Assembly (NCBI GenBank): GCA_910584195.1
Contig: CAJTYV010000007.1
Coordinates: forward strand, 16,949 to 80,948
Reading direction: 5' to 3'
DNA: 64,000 nt
From: an uncultured Ruminococcus sp.
GTDB lineage: Bacteria > Bacillota > Clostridia > Oscillospirales > Ruminococcaceae
Positions 42,529-50,410 of this stretch are shown here, piece after piece. How positions within the stretch are numbered: the first letter of the stretch is position 1; each line of letters begins with the position of its first letter. A program made the translations under genes and the position numbers. The notes beneath the pieces are model-generated. The model did no database searches and was not told where the DNA came from. It saw only the letters and a list, made by a program, of their open reading frames with translations.

Positions 42529-44391
42529 TCACGATAATTTCGGAGCATTCTTATTACCTAAAGCCAATTTAATTTTCTCCTCGTCTTTCTGTTCAAAGGC
42601 GATGTTATAGAGTGATTTATCATCAGAATTTACAAAATAAGCAAATACAGCTTCGGATTTATTCAGTTCTGTAAGCTGCTCTTTGGTAAGGCGAGTTCTG
42701 TACTTTAACTTCTCGCCGTTAAGCGCGGCATTCTTCTTTAGCTGAACATAAATTCTGCTGTTGAGCTGCTGCGGAGTTTCTGTTTTCTTTTCCTGTTTAG
42801 GATAGATCAGCTTTTTTATCAACTCTGCTTTTTCGGGAAGAAAAGCTATGTTCAGTTTATCTTCCTTTTCAAAATAAGCGAATTCGATATAATTATCTTT
42901 CAGAATTTTTGCTTGCTCCTGAGTAACGATCAGATAACTTAATTTTTCATTGCTTTGTGCAGCAATTTCCTTTAGTTTCTGATATGTATTTCTGTTTGAG
43001 ATCCTCTCGCTTTGCTCGTCAAGCTGCTTCTGTTTATCTTGCAGATTCAGAATTTTACTTAGAAAATCTTTATCCTTTTTCTTAACGGTAATAGTAACGC
43101 TGTTATTTATCCTGTTGATCTTCCCAGAGAAAAGGAGCGGCTGATTTGCAAGAAGCAATAGCTTATCAAGACTGACTTTTACGGAGTAATTTTCTCCTGC
43201 CGCTGAAACTAATTCCCGATATTTTATATTTCCGAATGTAACATAGTCAGAACGTTTCATCGGCAAAGTTTGTACTTTTTTGTATCGTACTGGTTTATGC
43301 CGTGTAACTTTTCTTTGCCTAAGCGACAAAAGAAATATCATAGCGCGGAGAACGAAATCGAAAATATTTCTCGAATAAAAAAGTGATCTTGCAGCTATTT
43401 GATTGAATCTTACTGCATGAGATTCGCGCACTACATTATTTCTTGCAGACGGCAGATAATTATTTTCTCTGAAAATATGCTGCTCATAATATTCCCAATT
43501 GCTTTTTACTTCGGGAGATTTTTTTGGAGCAGTTGTAATGTCTGTTTTTTTCTGCGGTTCGGGTGCGCTTTCTTTGAAGTAACCCATTTTTCTTTCGAGA
43601 TTTTCTTTTTTGAATTTCTCACCAAATGTTTTTGCAAGAGTATCAACTCTGATACCTTTTTTCTCTCCGTTCTTTGTGATCGTGATGTGCCTGTCGGTAT
43701 ATCTGACGGAATAATCTTTTTTATTCAGAAAAGAAATAAATTCGTCTTTGCTCTTGCAGCACTCGACAGCTTTTTCAAGATCGCGGACAAGATTTATTTT
43801 CCATGACTTGCCTTTCAGACCAAGCTGATAAGTAGTTCTGTCAATTCCCTTGTACTTTGAATCTTTGGTGATAATTCCAAGACCGTTTGCAAGACAAAGT
43901 TTATCGCTTTCTTTTCTGATCTCCGAAAGTGATTTCTTATTGCTGTGCCATTTCTGACCTGTAACAATGCTGCAGGAATTTACAATGAAATGATTATGAA
44001 TATGCTCACGATCAATGTGAGTAGCAACTACCACTTGAAAGTTTGGAAACATTCTCTTTGCAAGCTCAACACCAATTTGGTGTGCTTGTTCGGGAGTAAC
44101 GTTATCGTCCTTTTGAAACGATTGATAATAGTGATGTGCGATCACTCCTTTGTCCTGATCGAATGCCTTTCGCATATTCTCAAAATCCTTGTACGTATTC
44201 TGAGAGGAGCAGTTCAAGTATGTTGCTTTTTCGCCAATAGAAGAATTAATATCGCTTAGATGATTCAGCCGTTTGTCAAGATGCTCTTTCATTTCTTTAA
44301 GTGAAAGAGCTTTTTCTTCTTTGGTGATATACCTGATAGCATTATCCAAATGAGAATCGCATTTGATCGAAGTCTGACCTACAGTTGCCAT
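42529..44391 (-). CDS. MOBP-type relaxase with three C-terminal ICE modules
   Basis: 620 residues. The relaxase domain (1-270) has the 3H metal motif HIDREHIHNHFIVN (125-138) and a candidate catalytic tyrosine near residues 20-21. The C-terminal half has one hydrophobic stretch (349-357) and three copies of the shared module at residues 402-450, 484-530 and 562-612 (genome 43042-43188, 42802-42942, 42556-42708). It nicks oriT and leads the strand into the recipient. Its start overlaps the MobC stop by one base. Confidence 0.9.
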   Translation of the reverse strand: MATVGQTSIKCDSHLDNAIRYITKEEKALSLKEMKEHLDKRLNHLSDINSSIGEKATYLNCSSQNTYKDFENMRKAFDQDKGVIAHHYYQSFQKDDNVTPEQAHQIGVELAKRMFPNFQVVVATHIDREHIHNHFIVNSCSIVTGQKWHSNKKSLSEIRKESDKLCLANGLGIITKDSKYKGIDRTTYQLGLKGKSWKINLVRDLEKAVECCKSKDEFISFLNKKDYSVRYTDRHITITKNGEKKGIRVDTLAKTFGEKFKKENLERKMGYFKESAPEPQKKTDITTAPKKSPEVKSNWEYYEQHIFRENNYLPSARNNVVRESHAVRFNQIAARSLFYSRNIFDFVLRAMIFLLSLRQRKVTRHKPVRYKKVQTLPMKRSDYVTFGNIKYRELVSAAGENYSVKVSLDKLLLLANQPLLFSGKINRINNSVTITVKKKDKDFLSKILNLQDKQKQLDEQSERISNRNTYQKLKEIAAQSNEKLSYLIVTQEQAKILKDNYIEFAYFEKEDKLNIAFLPEKAELIKKLIYPKQEKKTETPQQLNSRIYVQLKKNAALNGEKLKYRTRLTKEQLTELNKSEAVFAYFVNSDDKSLYNIAFEQKDEEKIKLALGNKNAPKLS

Positions 44392-44732
44392 TATACTTTT
44401 ATCTCGTCATCGGAATTTTTTATTGTGTCGATCAGTTTGCCGAGCAAATTCTGAATCTCGATCAGATTCAGATTAACAATGTCAAGTTGTTTTTCTGAAA
44501 CGCTCTTATGAGTATTTGCGACAGCGGTGATCTGATTGACGTTAGTTCCGATCCTGATTATTTGTCGGCAGAGTTCGGGAAGTTCGTCAGCGACTATTAT
44601 TTTTTTCTGTTCCGAAAGAGCAAGCAGATACTGCGACATATTCATGCGAGCTTCGGCGGCTTTTGCTGATAATTTTTCTTTTTCCAAAGGTGTTAGTCTT
44701 AATGCGACTTGAATGGTTTTCGTTCTCGACAT
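44391..44732 (-). CDS. mobC: MobC-like relaxosome accessory protein
   Basis: 113 residues. An N-terminal ribbon-helix-helix-like region (IQVALRLTPLEKEKLSAKAA, MNMSQYLLAL) and a C-terminal helix (QITAVANTHKSV) match MobC proteins that help the relaxase melt oriT. It lies between the relaxase and the structured intergenic region at 44765-44935. Confidence 0.82.
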   Translation of the reverse strand: MSRTKTIQVALRLTPLEKEKLSAKAAEARMNMSQYLLALSEQKKIIVADELPELCRQIIRIGTNVNQITAVANTHKSVSEKQLDIVNLNLIEIQNLLGKLIDTIKNSDDEIKV

Positions 44733-44764
44733 AAGTAACCGCCTTTCAATAAATTTTGATTCTC

Positions 44765-44935
44765 AAAAATGTTTCGCTCTCCAAGGAGAGCGGCAGGGAC
44801 TGTCTTCCCCTGCACCCCGACCACTTCATAATTCCATATGCTGGTGGCATATAAAATCACGAAGTGGCAAGCATAGAATGGGTATAGCCATGGCTATACC
44901 TCATTCGCTTGTTAGGGAACTTTCCCTAAGACCCT
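44765..44935. other. Candidate origin of transfer (oriT)
   Basis: A 170-bp non-coding stretch before mobC packed with inverted repeats: CGCTCTCC/GGAGAGCG (44775-44792); 21-bp imperfect arms 44821-44841 and 44847-44867 (17 of 21 match); the perfect palindrome GGTATAGCCATGGCTATACC (44881-44900); and TTAGGGAA/TTCCCTAA (44912-44929). A large inverted repeat followed by a GC-skewed nick region next to mobC is typical of MOBP origins. The nick base cannot be set by reading. Confidence 0.65.
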
Positions 44936-44937
44936 AA

Positions 44938-44965
44938 AATGCCGATTGGGTATCGGCATTTTTTA
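44938..44965. terminator. Terminator before oriT
   Basis: AATGCCGAT/ATCGGCATT around TGGGT, with TTTTTT on the plus strand and TTTT on the minus strand. It ends the ParA/ParB operon before the transfer genes. Confidence 0.8.
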
Positions 44966-44978
44966 AAAATCGCTGCGC

Positions 44979-45296
44979 TCATACGCCGTCTTTGACGGAA
45001 TTATTTTCAGCAAAATTTACTGAATTTTTGGTTACATTCGGAGAAGATAAAGTTTCATCAGTAACTTGATTTTCTGCCGATTTTAGTTGAGCGATCAGAT
45101 TCTCCTGCGATATTCCTTTTGACTTCATAAGTTTAAGTATCTCGTTAGCGAAAGACTGCTCTTTTTCAGCTTTTGCGGTTTTAAGTTCGGATTTAAACTT
45201 TTTGATTTTCTTCTTGCTTTCCTCAATCAAAAGTTCTTCCTTTGCGATAGCGTCCTCAATTTTCGCTATCTTTTGTTCAAGTGTAAGCTTAGCCAT
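44979..45296 (-). CDS. Coiled-coil protein downstream of ParB (DUF4315-like)
   Basis: 105 residues. The first 55 are a charged coiled coil; FANEILKLMKSKGISQENL follows, as in DUF4315-type ICE proteins; the tail is Asn/Ser-rich and disordered. It overlaps the ParB stop by 8 bp. A partner role with ParB is inferred from position. Confidence 0.6.
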   Translation of the reverse strand: MAKLTLEQKIAKIEDAIAKEELLIEESKKKIKKFKSELKTAKAEKEQSFANEILKLMKSKGISQENLIAQLKSAENQVTDETLSSPNVTKNSVNFAENNSVKDGV

Positions 45297-46293
45297 TTCG
45301 TACCTCCGTTTGTATGTCTGTAATTTTATTAATTATTTCCACAGCAGCTCTCTGAATCTCCTGAACAGTAACTGCGTTTTTTACAAGTTCAGCAAATTCT
45401 GCATTAGCTTCAAGAAGTTTACTGCGGTACATTTCTGTTTCATCGGGAATAACTTCTTCATCGTTATCGACTGTAATTTCATACGAAAGATCTTCATCTT
45501 CGAAATCGTCTGCCAATTCCATTTTCAAAATATCGTCATCGCTAACGTAGTTTTCTTTCGATTTTTTTGAAGAAGTTTTCTCTGTTTTTTCTTTACGTTC
45601 CTTAACAGCCTTTGTCGTTATCTTATCAACTGGAGTTTCAGAAATAAGTTCTTCCTGTTCCTGTTCAGGTAACTTTGCAATGCTGTCTGCAACAGCGATC
45701 GACATATCTCCGTTTTCAACAGCTTCTTTTATTTCATCAACTGCGTTATGCTTTATGTTCTCGATCTTGCCGACTTGTGCAGGAGAAACATTAAGCATTT
45801 CAGCAACTTTTTCTCTCAGCCGTCCTTTGACCTTTATACCCTCATTTTTAAGCTGTTCAAGAGTTTCTTTCAGCGTTTCATACTGTTTAAAGAGTTCAGA
45901 ATCTGTCATAACTCTTGTAGTCGCATTGAGCATTATAAGGTCAAGGATATTTTCCATGCGGCTCTTTGCGCCGTCGATCAGACAGGGAACAAATTTTGAA
46001 CCGTAGCGATTTTCTGAAACAAGATGCTGAATTGCCGTAAATCTTCTATGACCGCTTTTTATGAAAAAAGTATCAGGGTTATCAACATCTTCCGAAACAA
46101 CAAGATTGTGTTTAAGTCCTTGACGTTCAATGTCGTCAGCGAGAATTTCTATGTCGCTCAGCGAATAAAAGTTGTCCATGCTTGCTTTGATTTTATTTAT
46201 TTCGATCATACGAATATTATCCTTAAAACTGTCGGAAGCAGCCGATTTTATATCAGCTGCTATCGAATTGTCTATCTGAAATTTACGAGCCAT
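45289..46293 (-). CDS. parB: ParB/Spo0J-family partition protein
   Basis: 334 residues. ParB nuclease-like N-terminal domain with SLSDIEILADDIERQGLKHN and FIKSGHRRFTAIQHL, then an HTH region (VAEMLNVSPAQVGKIENIKH) and a long acidic/basic C-terminal part. With ParA at 46818 it should maintain the excised or replicating ICE, or position DNA for transfer. Confidence 0.9.
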   Translation of the reverse strand: MARKFQIDNSIAADIKSAASDSFKDNIRMIEINKIKASMDNFYSLSDIEILADDIERQGLKHNLVVSEDVDNPDTFFIKSGHRRFTAIQHLVSENRYGSKFVPCLIDGAKSRMENILDLIMLNATTRVMTDSELFKQYETLKETLEQLKNEGIKVKGRLREKVAEMLNVSPAQVGKIENIKHNAVDEIKEAVENGDMSIAVADSIAKLPEQEQEELISETPVDKITTKAVKERKEKTEKTSSKKSKENYVSDDDILKMELADDFEDEDLSYEITVDNDEEVIPDETEMYRSKLLEANAEFAELVKNAVTVQEIQRAAVEIINKITDIQTEVRNG

Positions 46294-46327
46294 ATCGTTA
46301 TACCTTTCTGATTATTATCATTACTGC

Positions 46328-46789
46328 TTAATACCAATCACCATTATCCAAGATGTGAAACCACTCATTCTTCAGTTCAAAATACAGATATTCGTTAACG
46401 TATTTTCTGCATTCCTTGAAAGAAATATCTTTTTCAATCACATTTTTATACAAACATCTTTTTTTAAGACCGGTTTTACTGTCAATAATGTTGACCTCGC
46501 TGCCTGCAAGTACCGCTTCATTGTCACTAATGTTTTTCTCATATTCAATTTCACGAACATAATGAATACATTTAGGCTGTAAACATTTTCTGCTGTCCAG
46601 TCCATGTGCATTGAAGAATCTGATAATGCTGCTTTCAAAAAGTTTCATATGTTTTTCCGACAAATCGGTATATCCGGGCAGTTCCGAAATATTCACACCA
46701 TGAATTATTTTCAGATCTGCTAAGTTACGCAGCTTATAGTCCTTGCAGCCACGTTCTTCGTATTTTCTTTCAAGTTCTTTTCTTGTCAT
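46328..46789 (-). CDS. Hypothetical protein between ParA and ParB
   Basis: 153 residues from the ATG at 46789. It has scattered cysteines (CLQPKCIHY) and charged helices. No family recognised. Its place inside the par operon suggests a link with partition or transfer. Confidence 0.6.
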   Translation of the reverse strand: MTRKELERKYEERGCKDYKLRNLADLKIIHGVNISELPGYTDLSEKHMKLFESSIIRFFNAHGLDSRKCLQPKCIHYVREIEYEKNISDNEAVLAGSEVNIIDSKTGLKKRCLYKNVIEKDISFKECRKYVNEYLYFELKNEWFHILDNGDWY

Positions 46790-46817
46790 ATGTATCATTC
46801 CTCTTCCATAAAAGTTG

Positions 46818-47561
46818 TCAATTTCGGATTATTTCTTCTGTAAGCTCAACATATTTTCTTGCAGGATTTAACCAGTGCATATACTCATAAGCTGTCATAC
46901 GGTAAATAAGGCTGTTGCGAATAATGTTGCTGTAAGGGATAACAGTTTCAAAAACCTTGTTTCCTAAATTCTGTTCAAGAAGTTTTTTCAACTCGAAGTC
47001 TGCCTTATTCTTTTTATCGAATTTGGAAATGAAACATCCGATGAATTTTGCTCCGACTTTATTTATGGTATCGGTTACTTTTGCAATACCTTGAATTGAA
47101 AAAGAGCCGAGTTCCACGGGAACGATAACTCCGTCTGCAATACCGATAATGCTTTCCGTCAGATGATTTAGTGCAGGAGGCATATCGAACAAAACATAAT
47201 CATATTTTTCTTCACAGAAGTCTGCGAGTTTGTTCAAGTTGCGTTTCTGTTCATCTAAAGTAAGTTGGTGAAAGATTTCACAGCAGTTATTCATTTTGGA
47301 TGTTGAAGTAAGCACGTCTATATTCTCGTATCTTGTTTCTGAAAGCGAGCTGAAAGGAGATACGTTTGAATCCGTAAGAATTGTTTCAATTCCTATTGTG
47401 CTTATCTCGTCAGAAAGAAATCTTGAAGCGTTTTGCTGACCGTCACAGTCAATTACAAGAACTTTTCTCTTGTAAACTTCGCCGAGGATGTAACCGATAT
47501 TGATTACTGATGTTGTCTTTGCAACACCGCCCTTGTTGTTAAAAAAAGCTATGGATCTCAT
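46818..47561 (-). CDS. parA: ParA-family ATPase
   Basis: 247 residues. Deviant Walker A NNKGGVAKTTSVINIGY at residues 8-24, VLVIDCDGQQNASRF, and LFDMPPALNHL as the switch/Walker B. No N-terminal HTH, so it is the short chromosomal-type ParA. It drives segregation with ParB. GAAAGGAAGG precedes the ATG; palindrome GTACC/GGTAC lies just upstream. Confidence 0.92.
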   Translation of the reverse strand: MRSIAFFNNKGGVAKTTSVINIGYILGEVYKRKVLVIDCDGQQNASRFLSDEISTIGIETILTDSNVSPFSSLSETRYENIDVLTSTSKMNNCCEIFHQLTLDEQKRNLNKLADFCEEKYDYVLFDMPPALNHLTESIIGIADGVIVPVELGSFSIQGIAKVTDTINKVGAKFIGCFISKFDKKNKADFELKKLLEQNLGNKVFETVIPYSNIIRNSLIYRMTAYEYMHWLNPARKYVELTEEIIRN

Positions 47562-47579
47562 AATTTTTTGCCTTCCTTT

Positions 47580-47593
47580 CGTACCATTCGGTA
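47580..47593. promoter_or_regulatory. Palindrome upstream of parA
   Basis: GTACCATTCGGTAC: 5-bp perfect arms, 18 bp before the parA start codon. A possible operator; only one copy was seen, so it is not supported as a ParB site array. The gap 47594-47720 holds a GGGACGG/CCGTCCC hairpin (47630-47660) and no gene. Confidence 0.4.
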
Positions 47594-47720
47594 CTATTTT
47601 TTTGCCCTCATATTTATATACATAAGAAATGGGACGGTGAAGGCATCTCCGTCCCGATACGTTTGCAACCGTATTCTTATGCAGCTATCATTTCTCATTT
47701 GGAGAAAAGAATAACCTTAA

Positions 47721-48128
47721 TTAGCCTTGTGTATACTCAGGATACCTGAGCTGCACAGCTTGCCAATAGTATGGCGCATATGAACAGCAGAAAATGTTGT
47801 CTACGGCGTATTCATTGCTTATTAAAAACGATTTATAACCGTTTTTGTCAATATACGTTTCTCCGTCAGTACAGTAGCCGTTCCAAAGGTTATAGGCAAG
47901 CCTTGTTGTTTTTACACTTGTTCCTGTCTGCCAACCGTGATGAAAGGCAGTATCGGGTTTGATAAGATTTTCTTCAAAATCAAACAGATCGTCAATATGC
48001 TCGCGGCACACCTTATCGAGTGCAATTAGATAAGCTAACGATATATGGTAACAGTCTCTCACTTTCATTTTATCGAGGATTGTAATAAACAGTTCCTGAT
48101 GAACTTTGTCATAGTATTTGATTTCCAT
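47721..48128 (-). CDS. Conserved hypothetical ICE protein (DUF6075/DUF2538-like)
   Basis: 135 residues. Features are AFHHGWQTGTSVKTTRLAYN, LWNGYC, and a C-terminal CCSYAPYYWQAVQLRYPEY. The pattern recalls small conserved proteins of unknown function near ICE ends; the family name is from memory and uncertain. It is the last gene before attR. A long hairpin leader (48157-48224) precedes it. Confidence 0.6.
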   Translation of the reverse strand: MEIKYYDKVHQELFITILDKMKVRDCYHISLAYLIALDKVCREHIDDLFDFEENLIKPDTAFHHGWQTGTSVKTTRLAYNLWNGYCTDGETYIDKNGYKSFLISNEYAVDNIFCCSYAPYYWQAVQLRYPEYTQG

Positions 48129-48156
48129 TTGGATTCTCCTTTGTTTTTTATTAATA

Positions 48157-48224
48157 AACTCGCCTTTAAGTTCTTGCCGCTCCGATCAGAACGTGTCGGA
48201 GCGGCTTTGAAAAGGAGGCGAGTT
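48157..48224 (-). other. Long nested stem-loop leader near attR
   Basis: The outer stem AACTCGCC/GGCGAGTT encloses an inner perfect stem GCCGCTCCGA/TCGGAGCGGC (48177-48204). On the minus strand it would form in the leader of the 47721 gene, about 30 nt before its start. It may stabilise the mRNA, act as a regulator, or block read-through from the chromosome. Confidence 0.6.
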
Positions 48225-48274
48225 ATTGTAGATGGCGTATTATTAAAGTGTTTAATAATCTGACCGTGACAAAA

Positions 48275-48322
48275 GGTCTCCAAAACCGCGTGCCGAGGGT
48301 TCAAGTCCTTCTGCCCCTGCCA
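48275..48322. other. attR core (48-bp direct repeat)
   Basis: Identical to 1843-1890: the 3' half of tRNA-Trp, without promoter or D arm, hence not a functional tRNA. It marks the right end of the ICE. Confidence 0.93.
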
Positions 48323-48326
48323 TATT

Positions 48327-48368
48327 TGCACCGTAATTTTGATACAATTAAAGTTGCGGTGCATTTTT
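48327..48368 (+). terminator. Displaced tRNA-Trp terminator
   Basis: TGCACCG/CGGTGCA with an AT-rich extension of the stem, followed by TTTTT. It starts 5 bp after the attR copy of the tRNA end, so before integration it lay directly after the tRNA gene. It shows that the sequence to the right of attR is the original chromosomal neighbour. Confidence 0.75.
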
Positions 48369-48750
48369 ATGCCCAAATGCCGAAACAGCGTAATTTGTGA
48401 GGGTTAAAAGAAACGATAGGTTTTGCAATACCCCCTAAAAACAGCCCTGAAATGGGAGATTTAAGGTTCAAATCTTCATGATACCGTCAAAAGGAAAACG
48501 ATAGCAAAGTAATCGTTGACTTTTGTAACGAAACTCTGAGGTTCAGGGTGCATTTTTATAAAGTGCGTAGAATAGGGGGAAATTCAATGCTTAAGAACGT
48601 TTCATACATTCGCACGGTGTCTGAGGGGAGAAACTGACGGAACTTGCAGATTTTTTTACACAAAGTTCAAATCCCTCTTTCGCAAGGGGATAATGTACTA
48701 TAATTTAGATACAAAAATGAGATATCCACACCATAGAGCGATACATGGGT
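48369..48750. other. Non-coding stretch between ICE and prophage
   Basis: About 380 bp with no credible gene. It holds a second copy of the 13-bp GGTGCATTTTTAT (48547-48559; the first is at 48358-48370) and two short T-arm-like fragments (about 48468 and 48688). The prophage attachment site probably lies here, but no repeat partner is visible in the window. Confidence 0.4.
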
Positions 48751-48812
48751 ATAAAAAAGAGGGGCTGCGGTAGCCATGTGAGAATCATCTCAATCACAGT
48801 ACCGCAGCCCCT
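48751..48812 (-). terminator. Terminator of the prophage integration genes
   Basis: GGGGCTGCGGTA/TACCGCAGCCCC stem with a loop of about 27 nt, followed on the minus strand by TCTTTTTTAT. It lies 12 bp after the stop of the last serine recombinase. Confidence 0.85.
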
Positions 48813-48823
48813 TGTAAATTTTG

Positions 48824-50410
48824 TTACACTTCAATTTCCATATCATTCCGCAATGTGAACGTCAACATTCCATCCGTCTCCGCAATAACTTTCTCAACCA
48901 TCAGCCGCCACAGCTTTTCATCGAATCTGTCTATCAGAATTTCGTTTTCTTCAAGTGTGTGAACCAACCCCTCCAGCAGTTCCTTGCGTGAAAGTCTTGC
49001 CACTTTTTTACTTTGCAGATCTTTCAAAACTTTCTCGCCTTTAGTTTTCAGCTTCCCGTATTCCGCCATTTTCTCTTTGTAGAAATCCTCACTTTGCGGA
49101 TGCATCGCATTTTCCTTGATAAAATTCTGCATGGATGTAGCAAGTCCGTTGAGATGCACATATTGCTCTTCAATTTTCTTGTCCAGTGCTGTGTAGTCGG
49201 AAAGAAGAGTAACGATCTCACGGCAGGATGCTATAAAATCAGATTTATCAGGGGCAATTCTATTACACACCTCAATGAATTTTTTCTTGATATCATCCTC
49301 GTACAAATGCGGAGTCATACATTTTTCGCCATTGCTAAATTTGTGATTGCACTGCCATATCACACGTCGATACTTGCTGGTGCTATGCCAGACCTTTGAA
49401 CCGAAGAATCCACCACAGCAGGAGCAGATGATCTTTGCAGAGAAAATGTTACTGCTGCTGTAAATCCGTCCGATTGCCTTTCTACGACTTATTTCAGCCT
49501 GTACCAGTTCAAATTCCTCCGGATCAATGATGGGCGGGTGACTGTGTTCCACGAAATACTGCGGAGCTTCTCCCTCGTTGATTTTTACCCTTTTCGTGAG
49601 GAAATCCACAGTGAACTTCTTTTGTAACAGTGCCGAACCCTTGTATTTTTCGTTTGTCAGAATGCTTTCAATCGTGCTGCTGTGCCATTTTTCTTTGCCA
49701 CCCGGAGCGGTGATATTCTTTTCCATCAGCATTTGTGCGATTTTGCCCGCAGTCAGCCCCTCCATAAAGCTGCGGTAGATCAGGCGGACAACTTCCGCCT
49801 CTTCCGGAATGACCTCAGGAAGTCCGTCATCTCCCTTGCGGTAGCCGAGAAATCGTCCATAGGGAATGGAAACTTTCCCGTCCGCCATGCGTTTTCTCTG
49901 TCCCCATGTCACGTTCTCCGAAATAGAGCGTGATTCCTCTTGTGCAAGGCTGGACATCAGCGTGATCAACAATTCGCCCTTGGAATCCAGCGTATAAATC
50001 TGCTCTTTTTCAAAATATACCTCAACGCCTTTTTCCTTCAGCTTTCTGACAGTCGTCAGAGAATCCACGGTATTTCGGGCAAAACGACTCACACTCTTGG
50101 TCACGATGAGGTCTATTTTTCCAGCCAGGGCATCCGCAATCATAGCGTTAAAACCGTCCCTGTGCTTGGTATTTGTCGCTGAAATTCCCTCGTCCGTGTA
50201 CACATTGACAAACTCCCAGTCTGCACGACTTTTGATGTAATCGGTATAGTAGGAAACCTGTGCATCATAGGAAGTCTGCTGCTCTTCAGAATCCGTTGAA
50301 ACTCTCGCATATGCCGCAACTCTGAGTTTGGTCGGAGCGTCCAGCGGCATCAGCGTAGCTCTGTTTATCCTTGCAGGTATCTTTGTCACTTGTTTATCTG
50401 TTGTCGTCAT
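48824..50410 (-). CDS. Large serine recombinase 1 (prophage)
   Basis: 528 residues from the ATG at 50410, which overlaps the previous stop as ATGA. Resolvase domain with the catalytic serine in AAYARVSTDSEEQQ, KSVSRFARNTVD, a recombinase domain (about 165-270), a zinc-ribbon-like CSCCGG...CNHKF...C region (about 320-360), and a C-terminal coiled coil. It is the length of large serine integrases that act without a tRNA target. It is the last gene of its operon, before terminator 48751-48812. Confidence 0.9.
   Translation of the reverse strand: MTTTDKQVTKIPARINRATLMPLDAPTKLRVAAYARVSTDSEEQQTSYDAQVSYYTDYIKSRADWEFVNVYTDEGISATNTKHRDGFNAMIADALAGKIDLIVTKSVSRFARNTVDSLTTVRKLKEKGVEVYFEKEQIYTLDSKGELLITLMSSLAQEESRSISENVTWGQRKRMADGKVSIPYGRFLGYRKGDDGLPEVIPEEAEVVRLIYRSFMEGLTAGKIAQMLMEKNITAPGGKEKWHSSTIESILTNEKYKGSALLQKKFTVDFLTKRVKINEGEAPQYFVEHSHPPIIDPEEFELVQAEISRRKAIGRIYSSSNIFSAKIICSCCGGFFGSKVWHSTSKYRRVIWQCNHKFSNGEKCMTPHLYEDDIKKKFIEVCNRIAPDKSDFIASCREIVTLLSDYTALDKKIEEQYVHLNGLATSMQNFIKENAMHPQSEDFYKEKMAEYGKLKTKGEKVLKDLQSKKVARLSRKELLEGLVHTLEENEILIDRFDEKLWRLMVEKVIAETDGMLTFTLRNDMEIEV

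Larger units (their letters stand above)
1843..48322. mobile_element. Integrative and conjugative element in tRNA-Trp, complete
   Basis: The element is bounded by a perfect 48-bp repeat of the tRNA-Trp 3' end. It contains a tyrosine integrase next to attL, relaxase and MobC with a structured candidate oriT, a VirD4 coupling protein, VirB4, VirB6/TrbL-like, PrgI and pilin-like proteins, topoisomerase III, ParA/ParB, two toxin-antitoxin systems and cargo. Nearly all large genes read on the minus strand, with overlapping starts and stops in the conjugation block. No interrupted core gene was seen, so the element may be functional. No clear excisionase was recognised. Confidence 0.93.

Noticed and set aside
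48065..48376. Minus-strand frame across attR
   Set aside because: It covers the partial tRNA copy and the long hairpin, and contains the same kind of tRNA-antisense peptide; not a gene.
48358..48559. 13-bp direct repeat GGTGCATTTTTAT as prophage att core
   Set aside because: Both copies lie on the same side of the prophage, and one belongs to the tRNA terminator; no copy at the far prophage end is visible.
48440..48720. Further tRNA remnants with T-arm-like GTTCAAATC sequences
   Set aside because: The flanking bases do not pair into T or acceptor stems, so they are probably chance matches.
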